From positions 1 through 35,216 of the forward strand of contig DYTO01000009.1 of the NCBI GenBank assembly GCA_020725895.1: 35,216 nucleotides of DNA, given 5' to 3'. The DNA is from Candidatus Hadarchaeum sp. GTDB taxonomy: Archaea > Hadarchaeota > Hadarchaeia > Hadarchaeales > Hadarchaeaceae. Made by a program: the position numbers and the translations under genes. The notes beneath the pieces were generated by a model that saw nothing but the letters and a program-made list of their open reading frames with translations, did not search any database and had not been told where the DNA came from. This document shows, in pieces, positions 9,307-20,822 of this stretch; position 1 is the first letter of the stretch, and each line of letters starts with the position of its first letter.

Positions 9307-9789
9307 GTGATAAAAGCGCTGATAGTTTTCTATTCGCGGACGGGCAACACCAGGTTCGTGGCCGAGGCGATAGCAAGGAACTTGAAAGGGGACCTGGAAG
9401 AGCTTGTTGACAAGAAGAAGCGCGGCGGGATAATCGGCTGGCTTCGAGCAGGTAACGATGCCTCCAGAAAAAAAGAGACCGGGTTGGAGCAGACGAAATT
9501 TTCACCGGCCAAATTTGATTTGATCGTCTTGGGCGACCCGGTCTGGAACAAGAGGGTCACTCCGGCGATGAGAACTTACCTGAACAGGGACGACATTTCA
9601 AAAAAGAAAATCGCGCTCTTCAACACAAGCGGCTCCGGCAAGGCCAACACTCCCCCCCACATGAAAGAACTCGCAAAGAACCAAGATCCTGTCGCGCAGC
9701 TGGTGTTGGGCAAAGTCCTGAAGAACAAGGAAGAGTCCGAAAAGAGCGTCGCCGCGTGGTGCGTGGAAATAAAATCCAAGTTGAAATGA
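9307..9789 (+). CDS. Flavodoxin family protein
   Basis: ALIVFYSRTGNTRFVAEAIARNL (FMN phosphate loop), DLIVLGDPVWNKRVTPAMRTYL, KKKIALFNTSGSG. ORF opens at 9232; GTG at 9307 fits the homologous start and lies about 25 nt after CTTAAAT. Confidence 0.85.
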   Translation: MIKALIVFYSRTGNTRFVAEAIARNLKGDLEELVDKKKRGGIIGWLRAGNDASRKKETGLEQTKFSPAKFDLIVLGDPVWNKRVTPAMRTYLNRDDISKKKIALFNTSGSGKANTPPHMKELAKNQDPVAQLVLGKVLKNKEESEKSVAAWCVEIKSKLK

Positions 9790-9812
9790 TTTTTTAACAG
9801 GCGTTCAGATTA

Positions 9813-10424
9813 TTGAACATGCGAACGAACGTCTTGGTCGCGATCATCGCTGCAGGATTGCTTGCCGCGGTTTCTTTGGGATATCTCGCCACTATGTCTT
9901 CGCAGCCAACTGGCCCCCACTATGAGATTACTGGTTCGGTCAGTCAAGTCGTGGACGGCGACACGATAAGAGTGATCGTCGAGAGCGTGTCCGGCGATGT
10001 CGACCCAGCCGGGCAGATCCACGTCGGGAATGTCGAGTCGGTCAGGTACGAGGGCGGGATAGACGCGCCCGAGACTTGGACGGACCCGCCCGAGAACGGC
10101 GCACTCGAGGCGAAGGAATTCGTTGAGAACCTCACCCCAAAGGGGACCAAAGTATAAGTTGACCTGAACCACCTTTCGACGGGCGGGGAAACTGACCGGC
10201 CGTACAGGGACGTTTTCGAGAGGCTCGTCGGCGTGATCTATTTCCAGGACAATGGGAAGTGGATCAACGTCAATGCCGAGGTCTTGCGATGGGGGCTGCG
10301 GGAATATCCCAACCACGAGTGGACCGCGTTCGAGAACTATCCAGCGGAGTGGGACTATCACGAGTGGCTGGCGCACAATTACCCCTACGTTTCGGGTAGT
10401 TGGTCACGAATAACTGACACGTGA
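9813..10424 (+). pseudogene. SNase-like thermonuclease with N-terminal membrane anchor, interrupted by one in-frame TAA at 10155-10157
   Basis: 9813-10157 encodes TM anchor + GSVSQVVDGDTIRVIV...VRYEGGIDAPET...EAKEFVENLTPKGTKV; after TAA the same frame continues VDLNHLSTGGETDRPYRDVFERLVGVIYFQDNGKWINVNAEVLRWGLREYPNHEWTAFENYPAEWDYHEWLAHNYPYVSG to 10424. Confidence 0.85.
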
Positions 10425-10468
10425 ATGCAAAAACTAATAGAAAAGATTCACCGAGTTTAATTGATAAA

Positions 10469-10783
10469 ATGAAGTGCCCAAAATGTGGCTCGAATATGGA
10501 CAAGTTCGTTGCAGTACACAACAAAAGGGATTTCATTTATGAATGTCCTATATGCGACTACTCGGTACTCAGCGAGCTGGCTAAACAAATAATATTGAAA
10601 TCGACAAAAGAGGCGAAAGAGGGGCGGACATATCTCTGGTGTTGTGCTGTCGATAAAAAAAGCAGGTGCAAGAAAAGCGGCGAGAAACTCACGATATGTG
10701 CGTCCTGCTGCGCTGAGCAGTCAAAGAAATGGTATCGGTTGGGAAAGAAAGACCAGTTAGTCCGACGTTCGGTTCGAAGTTAA
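10469..10783 (+). CDS. Zinc-ribbon hypothetical protein
   Basis: MKCPKCGSNMDKFVAVHNKRDFIYECPICDYSVLSEL...WCCAVDKKSRCKKSGEKLTICASCCAEQ; multiple CxxC motifs. ORF extends to GTG 10421; ATG 10469 is preferred. Confidence 0.6.
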   Translation: MKCPKCGSNMDKFVAVHNKRDFIYECPICDYSVLSELAKQIILKSTKEAKEGRTYLWCCAVDKKSRCKKSGEKLTICASCCAEQSKKWYRLGKKDQLVRRSVRS

Positions 10784-12342
10784 GTTTGCTTCAGTTTCCT
10801 CACCGAGAAGTACCTGTTTATCCCGTTGACCATCGCATCTACGCTCGCCAGCACTACGTCCTCCTTGACGCCCTTCGCGATGTAGAGATTGCCCTTCTCG
10901 TCCTCGAACTTCACCGTGACCTCGGCCAGGGCGTTGCTCCCGCCTGTTATCGCGTCCAGATGGTACTCCTTCAGCTTCAGGTTCGAGATCTCCGACACCG
11001 CCCCCCAGATGGCATTTATCGCGGCGTCGACAGGCCCGACACCGGTGGCCGAGTTCTTCCTCTCCTCGCCCTTCACCGAGACCCAGACGGATGCCGTTGG
11101 GGTTATCGTGCTGCCGGTCGTCACCGTGACTTCCTTCAGCTCGACCGTCTTCTCCTCCTTTGGCAGAGCACCAAGCACGCTCTCCGCGATCGCCAGCAGG
11201 TCGAGCTCCGTGACTTCCTTCCCCTTGTCCCCGAGCTCCTTGACCTTGCGCGTGATCTCCAGCGCCTGCTTCCTGTCGGGCTTTATCCCGATGCTCGTTA
11301 GATGTTTCACGACGGAATGCTTGCCCGTGAGCTTTCCCAGGCCGAGCCTTCTTATGTGCCCGACCGTTTCGGGCGATATCGGCTCGTAAGTCCCCGGGAA
11401 CTCCAGCACCCCGTGCGCGTGTATCCCCGCGGCGTGCGAGAAGGCGTTGCTCCCGACGATTGCCTTGTTCGGCGGGACTGGGATCCCCGTCAGCCTCTGG
11501 ACGAGCTCCGACGTCTCGACGAGAAGTTTCGTGTTGACGTTGGTCTTTATCCCGTAGAGTGTGTGGAGGGCCATGATCACCTCTTCAATCGAAGCGTTCC
11601 CTGCCCTTTCCCCGAGGCCGTTTATCGTCCCGTGGATCTGATCGGCCCCCGCCTCGACTGCGGCCAGGGTGTTCGCGACGGCGAGCCCGAGGTCGTCGTG
11701 GCAGTGGACGCTTATCGGCACCTTGATGACGGGCCTGAGCTCTTTGATCAACCCGTGCATCGCCTTCGGCGTTATTACACCGACCGTGTCAGGGACGTTT
11801 ATTCGGTCGGCGCCGGCCTTCACGGTCGCCTGGAGTATCTGCTTCAGGTAGTCCAGGTCCGTCCGGCTGGCGTCCATCGCCGAGAACTCGACCTTCGCGC
11901 CGTGGTCCTTCACGTACTCCACGAACTCGACGGCCTGGTCGAGGATCTCCTTCCTAGATTTTTTCAAGATGTACTTCAGGTGAATGTCGGAAGTGCTTAT
12001 GAAAACGTGAACGCAATCAACGCCCGTCGCCAGAGCGGCGTCGACGTCCTCCTTCTTCGGCCTCGCCAGCGCGCATATCTCCGTCTTCAGCCCGGCCTTG
12101 ACTATCTCCTTGATAGCTTTCCTTTCCCCCTCGGATGCGATGGGCGTGCCGGCCTCTATCGTGTCCACGCCCAGCTTGTCCAGCTGCTTGGCGAGCCTGA
12201 GCTTCTGCTCGATCGTGAACGACACGCCGGGAGTCTGGTCCCCGTCCCTCATCGTGGTGTCGAAGACCCGGACCTTCTTCGGCAGCTTCTCGCCCTTGTA
12301 GGCCTCGCGGATGTACCCGCTCGTAACGGACTTGTCGCTCAT
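10780..12342 (-). CDS. 2-isopropylmalate synthase / (R)-citramalate synthase family
   Basis: [86 protein letters not shown]-terminal LeuA regulatory domain ([12 protein letters not shown]). Confidence 0.93.
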   Translation of the reverse strand: MSDKSVTSGYIREAYKGEKLPKKVRVFDTTMRDGDQTPGVSFTIEQKLRLAKQLDKLGVDTIEAGTPIASEGERKAIKEIVKAGLKTEICALARPKKEDVDAALATGVDCVHVFISTSDIHLKYILKKSRKEILDQAVEFVEYVKDHGAKVEFSAMDASRTDLDYLKQILQATVKAGADRINVPDTVGVITPKAMHGLIKELRPVIKVPISVHCHDDLGLAVANTLAAVEAGADQIHGTINGLGERAGNASIEEVIMALHTLYGIKTNVNTKLLVETSELVQRLTGIPVPPNKAIVGSNAFSHAAGIHAHGVLEFPGTYEPISPETVGHIRRLGLGKLTGKHSVVKHLTSIGIKPDRKQALEITRKVKELGDKGKEVTELDLLAIAESVLGALPKEEKTVELKEVTVTTGSTITPTASVWVSVKGEERKNSATGVGPVDAAINAIWGAVSEISNLKLKEYHLDAITGGSNALAEVTVKFEDEKGNLYIAKGVKEDVVLASVDAMVNGINRYFSVRKLKQT

Positions 12343-12372
12343 TTCTATTACCCAGAATATTCAGAGTGTCCA

Positions 12373-12381
12373 TTAAATATA
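12373..12381. promoter_or_regulatory. Candidate shared, bidirectional TATA element between divergent LeuA/CimA paralogues
   Basis: CATTAAATATAGC lies about 31-39 bp from both start codons (12342 minus, 12412 plus) and reads as a TATA-like box on either strand. Confidence 0.4.
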
Positions 12382-12411
12382 GCTGGCGTCAGATATAGCA
12401 GAGGTGCCAAA

Positions 12412-13908
12412 ATGGCGAAAAGTAATGTGACTGTGCTGGACACGACTTTGCGCGACGGCGAGCAGACGCCAGGGGTCTCCTTGGGGCCGTCCGAGAAGAT
12501 AGAGATAGCTAGGGCCATCGACGACCTCGGCGTCGACATAATCGAGGCCGGAGCCGCGATAGTCTCGGAAGGCGAGAGGAAGGCGATAAAGCAGATATCG
12601 AAGGAGAAGCTGAACGCAGAGATCTGCAGCTTCACCCGCGCCGTGCGAGCAGACATCGATGCGGCGCTCTCGTGCGACGTTGACAGCATCCATCTCGTTG
12701 TCCCGACATCTGACATCCACCTGAAATACAAGCTCGGCAAGACCAGGGCGGAACTCGTGAAGATGTCATACGATGCGGCGCAGTACGCGCTCGACCACGG
12801 GCTTGTCGTGGAGTTTTCCGCGGAGGACGCGAGCAGGGCCGACCTGGTATTTCTCACGAAGCTGCTCAAAGGGGCGGTCAAGCTTGGTGTCCAGAGGGTA
12901 TGCCTTTGCGACACAGTGGGGGTCCTGACGCCGGAGAAGTCGAAGGAACTCTATTCAAAGGTCGCTGGCGAGTTGAAGGTCCCGGTCGCCGTGCACTGTC
13001 ACAACGATTTCGGAATGGCCACCGCGAACACCGTCGCGGCGGTTAGCGGCGGAGCGCGCGAAGTCCACGTCACGATAAACGGGATGGGGGAGCGCGGAGG
13101 CAACGCGGCGCTCGAGGAAGTCGTGGTCGCGCTCGACAAGTTCGCTGGCGTGAAGACCGGGATCAATCTCAAGAAACTTTACTCGGTTTCAAAGCTCGTC
13201 GAGAAGGTCACGGGTTTCCCGATTTCACCGGCGAAGCCTGTGGTCGGGGAGAACGCCTTCACCCACGCGGCAGGCATCCACACCCACGCGGTCCTGAAGT
13301 ATCCGGCCACTTACGAGCCCATGACGCCCGAGATGGTCGGCCAGAAGAGGCGGCTGGTCTTCGGAAAGCACGTCGGCTCGCACGCGATCGAGAGCGAGCT
13401 GAAGAAGATGGGGCTTAAGCCGACTAAGGAGCAGGTGACCGAGATATTCGGGCAGGTCAAGAGGCTCGGCGACCAGGGCAAGTTCGTCACGGACACCGAG
13501 TTCCGCGCTATCGTTGACTCCGTTCTCGGCAGGGAGTTCGAAGAGGCCGTGAAACTCACGGACTTGACGGTATTCAGCGGGAACAGGGTCACGCCGACTT
13601 CGTCGGTGAAGGTGAAGTTCGGTGATAAGGAAGTCGTCGAGTCGGGGATAGGAATCGGCCCAGTAGACGCGGCGATGAACGCTATCAAGAAGGTCGTCGA
13701 GGGGATTTCCAACATACGCTTACAAGAATATCACGTTGACTCGATTTCCGGAGGGACGGATGCCGTTGTCAACGTTGTGGTAAAGCTGACGGACGGGAAG
13801 AGGATAGTCACGGCGCGCGGAACTAGCGGCGACATAATAATGGCGAGCGTCCAGGCGATGATAAACGGGGTCAACCGGTTGCTTTGGGACCGGAGGATAA
13901 GGGGGTAG
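12412..13908 (+). CDS. 2-isopropylmalate synthase / (R)-citramalate synthase family, second paralogue
   Basis: [47 protein letters not shown]...[43 protein letters not shown]...[14 protein letters not shown]. The tracked 868-aa ORF is over-extended into the antisense of the neighbouring gene; ATG 12412 is the biological start. Confidence 0.93.
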   Translation: MAKSNVTVLDTTLRDGEQTPGVSLGPSEKIEIARAIDDLGVDIIEAGAAIVSEGERKAIKQISKEKLNAEICSFTRAVRADIDAALSCDVDSIHLVVPTSDIHLKYKLGKTRAELVKMSYDAAQYALDHGLVVEFSAEDASRADLVFLTKLLKGAVKLGVQRVCLCDTVGVLTPEKSKELYSKVAGELKVPVAVHCHNDFGMATANTVAAVSGGAREVHVTINGMGERGGNAALEEVVVALDKFAGVKTGINLKKLYSVSKLVEKVTGFPISPAKPVVGENAFTHAAGIHTHAVLKYPATYEPMTPEMVGQKRRLVFGKHVGSHAIESELKKMGLKPTKEQVTEIFGQVKRLGDQGKFVTDTEFRAIVDSVLGREFEEAVKLTDLTVFSGNRVTPTSSVKVKFGDKEVVESGIGIGPVDAAMNAIKKVVEGISNIRLQEYHVDSISGGTDAVVNVVVKLTDGKRIVTARGTSGDIIMASVQAMINGVNRLLWDRRIRG

Positions 13909-13910
13909 TT

Positions 13911-14204
13911 ATGCCGCGACCAGTCCTGGAAGAGATTGAGAAAGTAAGGACGCCGGCGGCCGGGGAAGTCTTGGGGCTCGTGGAGCAGATGTTCGGTTTC
14001 GATCGCGTTCGCGTCCGATGCAAGGACGGCTACATAAGAAATTGCAGGATCAGGGGAAAGATCCGAAAGAGGATGTGGGTGAGGGAGGGCGACGTCGTTA
14101 TCATCCAGCCTTGGCCGGTGCAGGCGACCGAGCGCGGGGACCTTCTTTACCGTTACACCAGGACCCAGGTCGAGTGGCTGAAGAAGAAAGGGCTTTGGGA
14201 TTAA
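13911..14204 (+). CDS. eif1A: Translation initiation factor aIF-1A
   Basis: GEVLGLVEQMFGFDRVRVRCKDGYIRNCRIRGKIRKRMWVREGDVVIIQPWPVQ...KADLLYRY-like RGDLLYRYTRTQVEWLKKKG. Confidence 0.95.
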   Translation: MPRPVLEEIEKVRTPAAGEVLGLVEQMFGFDRVRVRCKDGYIRNCRIRGKIRKRMWVREGDVVIIQPWPVQATERGDLLYRYTRTQVEWLKKKGLWD

Positions 14205-14213
14205 GGGAGTCCA

Positions 14214-14984
14214 TTGTCTGATTTTGAGGATATTCTCAGGAACCTGGAGCGCCGCAAGCGCGAGCGTCTGGAGAAAGATTCGGACACTTACAAGATCATG
14301 GAGAGGGTCTTCGACCAGTCCACCCTCTTTGTCCTGAATGACATGATCAACCGCGGGATCTTCGACGTATTCTACGGCGCCGTTTCCACGGGAAAGGAGG
14401 CGAACATATTCTGCGCGATTGACAAGCTCGGGAACTACGTCGCCGTGAAGATTTACAGGATAGCTACGTCCGACTTCAAGAGCATGCACCGATACCTCGC
14501 GAGCGACCCGAGATTCTCACGGGTTCCGAAGGACCAGAGGCGCGTGATCTTCTCGTGGGCCTCGCGCGAGTTCAAGAATCTGCAGCGCGCCCACGAGGCT
14601 GGCGTCCCCGTGCCGAAGCCGATCGACCAGCAGAAGAACGTCATCGCGATGGAGTTCATCGGGGAGAACGGCGTCCCTTACCCGCGCATGAAGGACTTGC
14701 CACCGAAAGACCCGAAGAAGGCTTTCGAAATCCTGCTCGATTGCGTGAAGCTCCTCTACAAGGAGGCGGGGCTCGTCCATTCGGACCTGAGCGAGTACAA
14801 CGTTATGCTCGCGCCGGACCCCGTTATAATCGATTTCTCGATGGGGACGGAAACCGGCAACCCGATGTCGATGGAATTGCTCCAGCGGGACATGGATAAC
14901 ATCGTTAGATATTTCCGGAAGCTAAAAGTGAAGACTCCCGAAGTCGCCGAGATTGTCAAGGATATCGTTTCTGAAAGCGACTGA
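14214..14984 (+). CDS. rio1: RIO1-type serine protein kinase
   Basis: GAVSTGKEANIFCAID...VAVKIYRI.TSDFKSMHRY, LVHSDLSEYNVML, VIIDFSMGTE; TTG start. Directly after aIF1A. Confidence 0.95.
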   Translation: MSDFEDILRNLERRKRERLEKDSDTYKIMERVFDQSTLFVLNDMINRGIFDVFYGAVSTGKEANIFCAIDKLGNYVAVKIYRIATSDFKSMHRYLASDPRFSRVPKDQRRVIFSWASREFKNLQRAHEAGVPVPKPIDQQKNVIAMEFIGENGVPYPRMKDLPPKDPKKAFEILLDCVKLLYKEAGLVHSDLSEYNVMLAPDPVIIDFSMGTETGNPMSMELLQRDMDNIVRYFRKLKVKTPEVAEIVKDIVSESD

Positions 14985-14987
14985 TAA

Positions 14988-16954
<1,967 letters not shown>

Positions 16955-16958
<4 letters not shown>

Positions 16959-18133
16959 TCTTCCACCTCCACGTCCTTCAGGCCCAGCCATCTCAACGGC
17001 TTGCCCACCTTTCCTGATTTCGCCGCCGCTTCCGTCTCGTCGATCACCGAGTCGATGTCTGCGGGGGTTATGTCTCGACCGGCAAGTCCACAAATGAAAT
17101 CTATCGCAGGGATTTTCAAATTGGCCGATGAAAGGGAAGTTGCGACATCCAGGAACAGCCCTCCTGAAGAGCCGAGTGAGATGTCCTTCTCCATTACCGC
17201 GATCGCCTTAGCGTTACCGACCGCCTCGACCAACTCTTCTCCTGGGAAAGGCCTGAAAGATCTCAGCCGGACCATCCCGATCTTTTTCCCGCGTCTCCTC
17301 CTCTGGTCGATCACATCCTTCAGGGCGTTGCCTAACGAGCCCATCGTTACTATGATCACGTCAGCGTCGTCGCTGCCGTAGCGCTCGAGCAAGCCGTACT
17401 CCCTGCCGAACCTTTTTCCAAATTCTTTCCCGACTTCTGCGATGACCTTCTTGGAATCCATCAGCGCCTCGTGGAGCATGTAGCGGAACTCCGTATAATG
17501 AGCCGGTATCCCAACAGCGCCGACTGTCGTGGGTTTGTCCGGGTCCAGGGAATATGGATAACTGTATGGCGGGATGAAATTGTCCACCTCATTCTGCTGC
17601 GGCACGTCGACTGGCTCGGCAGTGTGCGAGAGTATGTAGCCGTCGTAACAGACCATCACCGGCAAGAGGGTTCTCTCGGCGATGATGAAGCTCTGCAGGA
17701 CTGTGTCGAGTATCTCCTGGTTGTTCTCGCAGTAAAGCTGGATCCAGCCCGAATCGCGGACGGAAATCGAGTCCTGCTGGTCGCACCATATGCTCAGGGG
17801 TGCAGACACCGAGCGGTTGGCGTTCGTCATCACTACCGGGAGCCTGAGTCCCGAAGCCACGAATAGCATCTCGCTCATCAGCATCAGGCCCTGCGATGAG
17901 GTCGCGGTGAAAGCACGGACACCCGTGGCCGCGGCGCCTATGCACGCGCTCATGGCGCTGTGCTCTGACTCGACCCGGATGTACTCCGCGTCAAGCTCAC
18001 CATCTGCTATGAAGTCGGCCAGCTTCTCGACGACCACCGTCTGCGGGGTTATCGGATATGCAGGGACGACCTGGACGCGGGCGAGCCTCGCTGCGATTGC
18101 CGCCGCCTCGTTGCCGTTCAGGACTTCCCTCAC
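16955..18133 (-). CDS. porA: Pyruvate (2-oxoacid):ferredoxin oxidoreductase alpha subunit
   Basis: VREVLNGNEAAAIAARLARVQVVPAYPITPQTVVVEKLADFI...RVESEHSAMSACIGAAATGVRAFTATSSQGLMLMSEMLF...SIWCDQQDSISVRDSGWIQ. GTG start at 18133 with a 4-bp overlap of porD. Confidence 0.95.
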
Positions 18134-18399
18134 TTTTTCTCCTCCACCATCTTTATCGCCTTGAATGGGCATTCGTGGGCGCATATGCCGCACCCCTTAC
18201 AGTACTTGTAGTCTATCTTGTAAGGTTTCCCCTTGATTATCGCGACGTCGGGGCAGTACATCCAGCACTGGCCGCACAACTTGCACTTCTCGACGTCGAT
18301 GACGGGCCTCTGGCTGCGCCACCCGCCTGTCTCGTACTTCTCCGTACTCCCGGGCTCGGTGATCACTGCCCCTAGCTTCAACTTCTTTTTCTCCGTCAT
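18130..18399 (-). CDS. porD: Pyruvate:ferredoxin oxidoreductase delta (ferredoxin) subunit
   Basis: Two 4Fe-4S motifs CKLCGQCWMYCP and CKGCGICAHECP; preceded by TGGWRSQRPVID typical of PorD. Confidence 0.94.
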   Translation of the reverse strand: MTEKKKLKLGAVITEPGSTEKYETGGWRSQRPVIDVEKCKLCGQCWMYCPDVAIIKGKPYKIDYKYCKGCGICAHECPFKAIKMVEEKK

Positions 18400-18929
18400 G
18401 CCATCACCGTCTGCTCGTAGGCGTTCATCACTGCCGCCACGTTCTTTTCCGCGCCCTTCCCTTTGAAATATTTCTCCACGGATTTCGCGACCGACCCCCA
18501 AGAAACCAGCCCGCTCGCGCGCGCGAACGCGCCCAGCATCGCAGTGTTGACTATGGGCCTGCCAAGCGTGTCCATCGCGATTTTGTTGGCGTCGACAAGC
18601 GCAACTCGCCTCCCCTTCAACTACGCGGGGATGATGTTCGAGTTGAGGATGACAAGGCTGCTCGGCTTCAACCCCTTCGTGATGTCCACCGATTCCAATA
18701 TCGTGGGGTCGAAAATCACGACGTAATCGGGGTTGTAGACCTCGCTGCGGACCCTGATTGGCTTGTCGTTTATCCGCGTGAATGCCACTACTGGGGCGCC
18801 TCTCCTCTCCGCGCCGAAAAATGGGAACGCCTGGCAGTATTTTCCCTCGATGAACGCCGCTTCTGCCAGCAGGCGGGCTGCCGTGACCGCGCCCTGTCCG
18901 CCGCGCCCGTGAAAACTGACCTCTATCAT
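18396..18929 (-). pseudogene. porG: Pyruvate:ferredoxin oxidoreductase gamma subunit, interrupted by an in-frame TAG at 18621-18623
   Basis: [53 protein letters not shown]...[50 protein letters not shown]...; one continuous frame apart from TAG, ending in an ATGA overlap with porD. Confidence 0.9.
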
Positions 18930-18981
18930 TGTAATTACGACTATTTTTCGCATACCTTATATTTTGCCCTAGACCACTCGA

Positions 18982-19755
18982 TTGGGTGTAATTGTGGAAT
19001 TGATCGGGTTGGAGCTACCGCTAGTCGGGCCCGGGGACGATCTGGTCGCGAGTATCCTCGAGGCGGCGAAAAAGATAGGTGGGCTGAAAAAGGACGATGT
19101 GCTTGTCGTGGCGTCGAAAGTCATGGCCACGGCCGGCGGGGAGCTTGAGGAGCTTTCGAAAGTCAGGCCTTCCAGGCGCGCGAAAGCGCTGGCGAAAAGG
19201 AGCGACCTGCCGCCAGAGTTCGTTGAGATAATCATCCACGAGGCTGACGAAATCCTCGGCGTGAGCAAGGGCGCGATCCTGACGATCAAGAATGGAGTCC
19301 TCAGCGCGAATGCAGGCGCGGACAGGTCAAACGTTCCCGACGGTTTCGTGGCACTCATCCCTTCGAGGCCCGACTCGGAAGCCGGGAAAATCAGGCAGGA
19401 GATTTCCAAAAGGGCCGGCGTGAAAGTCGGCGTGATAGTCGCCGACAGCAACGTCAAGCCCTTGAGGATGGGGACTGTTGGGCAAGCTATAGGTTTCGCG
19501 GGGATCGAGCCTGTCGTCGACTACCGCGGGCAGCTTGACGTTCACGGGAAACCCCTGCGCATCACGTTCCAGGCGATCGCGGACCAGCTTGCGACAGCCG
19601 CGCAGGTCGTCATGGGTGAGGGCGGGGAAAGGATTCCTGTTGTTGTTGCACGAGGGGTGAAGAAAATATCTACTGAAAATCCAAAATTCTCTCCCAAGAT
19701 CGCGCCTTCAAAGGACCTTTATTCAGGGATGCTGAAGTTTGGTGGGGAAATATGA
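18982..19755 (+). CDS. cofE: Coenzyme F420-0:L-glutamate ligase
   Basis: LPLVGPGDDLVASILEAAKKIGGLKKDDVLVVASKVMATAGG...ISADSN-like VIVADSNVKPLRMGTVGQAIGFAGIEPVVDYRGQLDVHGKPLRITFQAIADQLATAAQVVMGEGGERIPVVVARG. Confidence 0.9.
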   Translation: MGVIVELIGLELPLVGPGDDLVASILEAAKKIGGLKKDDVLVVASKVMATAGGELEELSKVRPSRRAKALAKRSDLPPEFVEIIIHEADEILGVSKGAILTIKNGVLSANAGADRSNVPDGFVALIPSRPDSEAGKIRQEISKRAGVKVGVIVADSNVKPLRMGTVGQAIGFAGIEPVVDYRGQLDVHGKPLRITFQAIADQLATAAQVVMGEGGERIPVVVARGVKKISTENPKFSPKIAPSKDLYSGMLKFGGEI

Positions 19756-20237
19756 ACGCTGGAATAGGGAGTGACGAGATAATCGAAAAGCTGAACAGGG
19801 ACCACAGGATTATACTTGAAGAACTTTTGATCGTGGAAAAATCCCTGGCGAGCAAAAATCCGGATGAAATAAGTGGCGCTTTTGAAAAGCTTCTGGAAGT
19901 TTTGAAAACGAAATTGCAGGCCCATTATCTCGACGAGAAAAACGTCGTTTTCCCGGAACTCGACGAACTCCCGACGAAATGGCCCTTGAAACTGGCGAAC
20001 CTTGACCACGACGACATGGACTTGATTTCTTCAATAGCCGAGAACCACATCGAGTCCGCGGCGAGGTTCAAGGACGAAAAAAAAGTCTTTTCTGCGGTCG
20101 AGACGGCGACGAAACTGATAGAGTTCATAAAAAAGCACTTCAGGCTCGAGGAGGATCTCGTCATTCCCCTTTGCAGGCGCTTGAACGCGGAACAACGCGA
20201 AAGAATCATGAAAAGTTTGAAGGGAAACGGGCGCTAA
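19752..20237 (+). CDS. Hemerythrin HHE cation-binding domain protein
   Basis: LNRDHRIILEELLIVEKSL...LQAHYLDEKNVVFPELDE...LDHDDMDLISSI...FIKKHFRLEEDLVIPLCRR; His/Glu spacing of an HHE four-helix bundle. Confidence 0.8.
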   Translation: MNAGIGSDEIIEKLNRDHRIILEELLIVEKSLASKNPDEISGAFEKLLEVLKTKLQAHYLDEKNVVFPELDELPTKWPLKLANLDHDDMDLISSIAENHIESAARFKDEKKVFSAVETATKLIEFIKKHFRLEEDLVIPLCRRLNAEQRERIMKSLKGNGR

Positions 20238-20350
20238 ATCTGCAATTAAAAATGCTATTTTTCTGCAGTCCGATTTTTGAATTCGATTGAAAAACAGCAA
20301 AAAATGGATTTTAAGGTCAAAAAACGGTTGTTTTGGTTTCGGAATTTTGG

Positions 20351-20367
20351 TTATAAGGCCGTTATAA
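20351..20367. promoter_or_regulatory. Candidate operator TTATAAGGCCGTTATAA upstream of the HTH regulator
   Basis: Two TTATAA half-sites flanking a GC core, directly upstream of the palindromic AT-rich GTTTAAAC (20373-20380), about 28 nt before the ATG at 20408. Confidence 0.35.
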
Positions 20368-20407
20368 TAAGTGTTTAAACGCAAAAAAATAATTGTGTTA
20401 TGAGAGG

Positions 20408-20773
20408 ATGAGGAGAAACTCTATCAGGCCTCCGTGCGAAATAATAGTAAAAAAGCTATTTCCGGCATTAAGAGCGGCACTAGTTGAGGAACTGATTAAT
20501 AAGCATAAGCTGACGCAAATCCAAGTTGCTGAAAAACTCGGCATAACCCAGCCCGCGATCAGCCAGTACGTCAACCAAGCGCGCGGAGCGGAATACAAGA
20601 AAATATTGAAATTTTTCGAACTCGACGCCGAGGTAAAGAAAATGGCTGCCGCAATCGCGAAAAATAGAATACAGTTCCCGAACAAGTTCCAGATATACTG
20701 CGAGATCTGCACAAAAATGAAGAAGAAGATAAATGAAAGCTTGCTGCTGAAAGAGTTCAACAACAAAAAATAA
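20408..20773 (+). CDS. HTH transcriptional regulator (COG2522-like) with C-terminal CxxC
   Basis: IRPPCEIIVKKLFPALRAALVEELINKHKLTQIQVAEKLGITQPAISQYVNQARGAEYKK...FPNKFQIYCEICTKMKKK. Confidence 0.82.
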   Translation: MRRNSIRPPCEIIVKKLFPALRAALVEELINKHKLTQIQVAEKLGITQPAISQYVNQARGAEYKKILKFFELDAEVKKMAAAIAKNRIQFPNKFQIYCEICTKMKKKINESLLLKEFNNKK

Positions 20774-20822
20774 TCCAAAAATCGCTTTTAATTAGAGTAT
20801 GCGGATGTTATATTGGGATCAG

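Noticed and set aside
11302-12411. Long + strand extension of the second LeuA/CimA ORF (868 aa total)
   Set aside because: It is the antisense of the first LeuA/CimA gene, Arg/Leu/Val-rich without family signal; conserved sequence only begins at [21 protein letters not shown] (12412).
16959-17093. N-terminal 45-aa extension of the porB ORF
   Set aside because: It overlaps the porA coding sequence in another frame; the family N-terminus begins at MKVFPEDELLAPGHRACAGCG (16958).
18621-18623. Pyrrolysine decoding of TAG in porG
   Set aside because: TAG is an ordinary terminator of several genes here and no pyl genes are visible; kept only as an anomaly needing read-level verification.
20238-20392. 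Possible ncRNA/tRNA in the largest AT-rich intergenic gap
   Set aside because: No tRNA T-loop (GTTCGANNC-like), cloverleaf or strong long hairpin could be recognised; better explained as promoter DNA for the HTH gene.
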